Shown here piece after piece: positions 61,695-64,000 of a stretch of DNA of 64,000 bases; positions within the stretch are counted from its first letter, which is position 1, and each line of letters starts with the position of its first letter. This stretch comes from Comamonadaceae bacterium (GTDB lineage: Bacteria > Pseudomonadota > Gammaproteobacteria > Burkholderiales > Burkholderiaceae_C), in contig CANJNC010000003.1 of NCBI GenBank assembly GCA_947475685.1, positions 47,975 to 111,974 of the forward strand, written 5' to 3'. The position numbers and the translations under genes were made by a program. Under the pieces are notes generated by a model. The model was not told the DNA's origin, did not search any database, and worked only from the letters and a program-made list of their open reading frames with translations.

Positions 61695-64000
61695 ATGAGC
61701 ACAAGCGCAGTCAGTTCAAGTTCATCGACCTCAGCTACAAGCACGGCAGCGCAATCTGCAGCCAGTTTGCAGCAGGCCAACCAAGCGTCTGCGCAAAAGA
61801 TCATCAACTCTTTGAGTGCTGGTTCTGGCGTAGATACGGCTGCGCTTGCTCAAAATTTGGTGAATGCAGAGATGGCGCCAAAGCAAAACGAGATCAACTC
61901 CAAGATCACCAAAAACGATTCTAAAGTTTCAGGTTTATCAGGCGTGATGTACATCATGCAGGCTTTCTCGGACAGTTTGACGGCCTTGAAAGACAAGAGC
62001 AATTTCAACGTTTTGAGCGCCAACAACAGCAACACAGCGGCTTTTGGCGTGACAGCAGACAACACCGCCATTCCTGGTGCTCACAGCGTGAACGTGACGA
62101 GCATTGCTCAGGCCCAGCAAAGTTTGTCCAATGGTTTTGCCAGTTCAAGCTCATCGATCAACGCTGGCGCGGCGTTCAACTTAACGATTCAAGGCACCAA
62201 TGCAGGTGTTCTGGTTGGAACACCCAGTACGTCAGGCGCGGTAGGCTCCACGGCCACGATTTCCAACGTGAGTTTTGGAACCAATCCGTCTGCCAGTGAC
62301 TTTAAAACGTTTTCCCTCAATGTGGGCGGTGTTCAAAGGACCCTCACGCCTAGGCCTGCAACGGCCAGTTTGACGGACTTGGCAACAGATCTTCAAACCC
62401 AATTGCAAGGCCTAGAGGGTACGACAGACTTGACCGTTTCAGCCAATGGTTCCACTTTGAGGGTCAATTCAGCGGGTGGGCGACAAATCAGCAGTGTGGG
62501 CTTATCGAAAGATGCAGTGGTCACTATTGGTACGCCTGCTGGTGTGAATTTAGGTCAAACTCAAAGTGCCACTTTGGCTGGCGTGAGCTTTGGCTCTACC
62601 CCCACGTTGACTGACTTTGGGAATATGACGGTGACCGTGGGTGGGGTGACCAAGACGATTACGCCGACTTTGATTTCTACATCGATGACCGATTTGGCAA
62701 CCAGTTTACAAACCCAGTTGAACACCGCTTATGGTGGAACAGATATCCATGTGAGTGTGGTGACGGATGCGGTAGGGAGCAACTTACAAATCACCTCAGA
62801 TACGAGGACTGTTTCCTATGCCAAATTGATGACAGGGTCCTCCAATCCTGCGGGCGCTTCAGGCGGCGTGTTCAACAATGGCACCGTTTCAGGGGTGACT
62901 TTTACCAATACAAGCGATTTGCAAAGTTTTTCGGTGAGTGTCAACGGCAAACCTTTGACCATTTCTCCCTCGCCAGCGGCCGCAACCTTGGACAGTTTGG
63001 CGGCTGATTTGCAAATGCAATTGAATTCATTAGACAAATTGAACAATGGTGGTTCTGGCACAGACTTGGTGGTGACCAACAACGCAGGCGTTTTGTCGAT
63101 CACCTCCACAGCGGGTAAATCCATCACGAACCCCATGTTCAGTGAGTTTGAGGATACACCGCAAGGCATCGCATCGGCCATCAACTCCCGAAAACTGGGC
63201 ATTCAAGCACAAGTGGTAGATACAGGATCCACGGATCCTGCCGCTCCACCCATACAAATCATGTTGGCGGGTGGAATTGGGGCAGCGAATGCATTTACTT
63301 TGAGCTCCTCAGCAACGGGCTTGTCCTTTGGCGCCAATGTTCAAAATGCGACCGATGCCAAATTGACCGTGGACGGCGTGAGTTATACACGTCACACCAA
63401 TGCTGTGGGAGATATTGTCAAAGGGGTGACCTTTAATTTGAGCGCACCAACCGGCACCAAAGCAAGTGTCAATTTAACGAGAGACACCTCCAGTTTGGTA
63501 ACCAACATCAATTCGATGGTCGCGGCCTACAACGATGCAATGAATGTGCTGACTGCAGTCTCTGACCCTAAATCGACCTTGGAGACGTATGGAGGAACAT
63601 TGGTTGGAGACTCGACTGTTCGCATGCTCAAGCAAAAGATGCGAGACATGATGCTCGGTTCCTCTTCAACGCCAGGAAGCTCCGTGGGTGCATTATGGCA
63701 AATGGGTATTTCGGTCGATGAAAAGGGCGTGATGTCGGTATCAGATACCTCGTTGCTCAACACAACACTCAACAACAACTTTGACGATGTCGTCAAAACT
63801 TTCACGGGCAACCAGAACAAATTGACGTCTCTGAGCGCTGTACCAGGCGGTTTGGCTGGAGACGCGGTGAAGCAATTGACATCTCTTTTGTCAAACACTG
63901 GCCCTATTGCGACAAAGTCTGCGACTGCCACGACTCAAAACTCCAAGCACCAAGACGAATTAACGGCCTTGCAAACCAGAATGGATGCATTGCTCAAACG
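61695..64000 (+). CDS. fliD: FliD, enlarged filament cap protein, 3' end outside window
   Basis: The open frame starts at the ATG at 61695 and runs off the edge, giving at least 768 residues. The N-terminus has INSLSAGSGVDTAALAQNLVNAEMAPKQNEINSKITKN, and the far part has SMVAAYNDAMNVLTAVSDPKST and DSTVRMLKQKMRDMMLGSS, both FliD markers. FliD caps the filament and folds flagellin. Typical length is 450-480; the excess lies mainly in three internal repeats (see below). A FliA promoter precedes it. Confidence 0.94.
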   Translation, partial: MSTSAVSSSSSTSATSTAAQSAASLQQANQASAQKIINSLSAGSGVDTAALAQNLVNAEMAPKQNEINSKITKNDSKVSGLSGVMYIMQAFSDSLTALKDKSNFNVLSANNSNTAAFGVTADNTAIPGAHSVNVTSIAQAQQSLSNGFASSSSSINAGAAFNLTIQGTNAGVLVGTPSTSGAVGSTATISNVSFGTNPSASDFKTFSLNVGGVQRTLTPRPATASLTDLATDLQTQLQGLEGTTDLTVSANGSTLRVNSAGGRQISSVGLSKDAVVTIGTPAGVNLGQTQSATLAGVSFGSTPTLTDFGNMTVTVGGVTKTITPTLISTSMTDLATSLQTQLNTAYGGTDIHVSVVTDAVGSNLQITSDTRTVSYAKLMTGSSNPAGASGGVFNNGTVSGVTFTNTSDLQSFSVSVNGKPLTISPSPAAATLDSLAADLQMQLNSLDKLNNGGSGTDLVVTNNAGVLSITSTAGKSITNPMFSEFEDTPQGIASAINSRKLGIQAQVVDTGSTDPAAPPIQIMLAGGIGAANAFTLSSSATGLSFGANVQNATDAKLTVDGVSYTRHTNAVGDIVKGVTFNLSAPTGTKASVNLTRDTSSLVTNINSMVAAYNDAMNVLTAVSDPKSTLETYGGTLVGDSTVRMLKQKMRDMMLGSSSTPGSSVGALWQMGISVDEKGVMSVSDTSLLNTTLNNNFDDVVKTFTGNQNKLTSLSAVPGGLAGDAVKQLTSLLSNTGPIATKSATATTQNSKHQDELTALQTRMDALLK
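62247..63140 (+). repeat. Three diverged tandem domain repeats in fliD
   Basis: Three units of about 85-100 codons share the frame V-S-F-G-N-F-x-x-V-x-x-V-N-G-x-x-T-I-T-x-S-x-x-D-L-A-x-x-L-Q-x-Q-L. Unit 1 (about 62247-62510) has SNVSFGTNPSASDFKTFS, unit 2 (about 62565-62825) has AGVSFGSTPTLTDFGNMT, unit 3 (about 62878-63140) has SGVTFTNTSDLQSFSVSV. DNA identity is low, so the duplications are old or the copies are under selection on the protein. Boundaries are by eye. Confidence 0.75.

Overview
The window looks like a chromosomal segment of a motile betaproteobacterium, most likely order Burkholderiales. By eye its base composition is intermediate, near 50 percent G+C. The assignment rests on gene order (rodA, tldD, DAHP synthase and mpl; then accB-accC-prmA, a DUF3426-type zinc-ribbon protein and a PfkB kinase; then an Ala/Lys-rich H1-like protein, nrdB, nrdA, ampD, a PP0621-type protein, a CcsA-like protein and ffh). 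The genus cannot be told from the sequence. No rRNA, tRNA, CRISPR array, insertion sequence or prophage was seen.

Region 1 (1-25.6 kb) is housekeeping. It holds a partial RNB-family ribonuclease, cell-wall genes (rodA, mpl, ampD), tldD and a class I DAHP synthase. It continues with a TlpA-like thioredoxin, the biotin carboxylase pair accB-accC, prmA, aerobic ribonucleotide reductase (nrdA/nrdB), ffh, miaB and a membrane-anchored coiled-coil alpha-carbonic anhydrase. Two regulatory regions stand out. Upstream of aroG there is a Phe-rich leader peptide, a terminator and a possible antiterminator, which together look like a transcriptional attenuator. Upstream of nrdA a pair of NrdR boxes overlaps a near-consensus sigma-70 promoter.

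Region 2 (25.6-64 kb) is almost wholly flagellar. One strand carries fliK-fliL-fliM-fliN. Divergent from it is flhA-flhF-flhG-fliA plus an unknown membrane protein. Then come fliS, motA-motB, a sigma-54 activator with no N-terminal sensory domain, an LPP20 lipoprotein (FlgP-like), a FlgT-like protein, a LysM protein, a FliK-like/FlhB-C-like pair, and flgN-flgM-flgA on the minus strand. A LysM plus lytic-transglycosylase-like protein follows, then flgBCDEF, flgGHIJKL and the start of fliD. fliC, fliE-J, fliO-R and flhB are not in the window.

How it fits together: sigma-54 (-24/-12) promoters precede flhA, flgA and flgB, and an enhancer-binding activator is encoded nearby. FliA-type promoters with a shared variant -10 (GNCGAWTC) precede the flgP-like gene, fliS and fliD, with a weaker one before flgM. 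FlhF and FlhG suggest control of flagellar place and number, as in polar flagellates. This resembles the Pseudomonas/Vibrio hierarchy rather than the FlhDC scheme familiar in many Burkholderiales. FlgP/FlgT-like proteins suggest outer-membrane-associated disk or ring structures around the basal body. FlgJ lacks its usual muramidase domain, and a separate LysM/transglycosylase-like protein beside flgB could replace it. The hook protein FlgE (953 aa), FlgK (929 aa) and the cap FliD (at least 768 aa) are all far larger than usual, while FlgL is normal.
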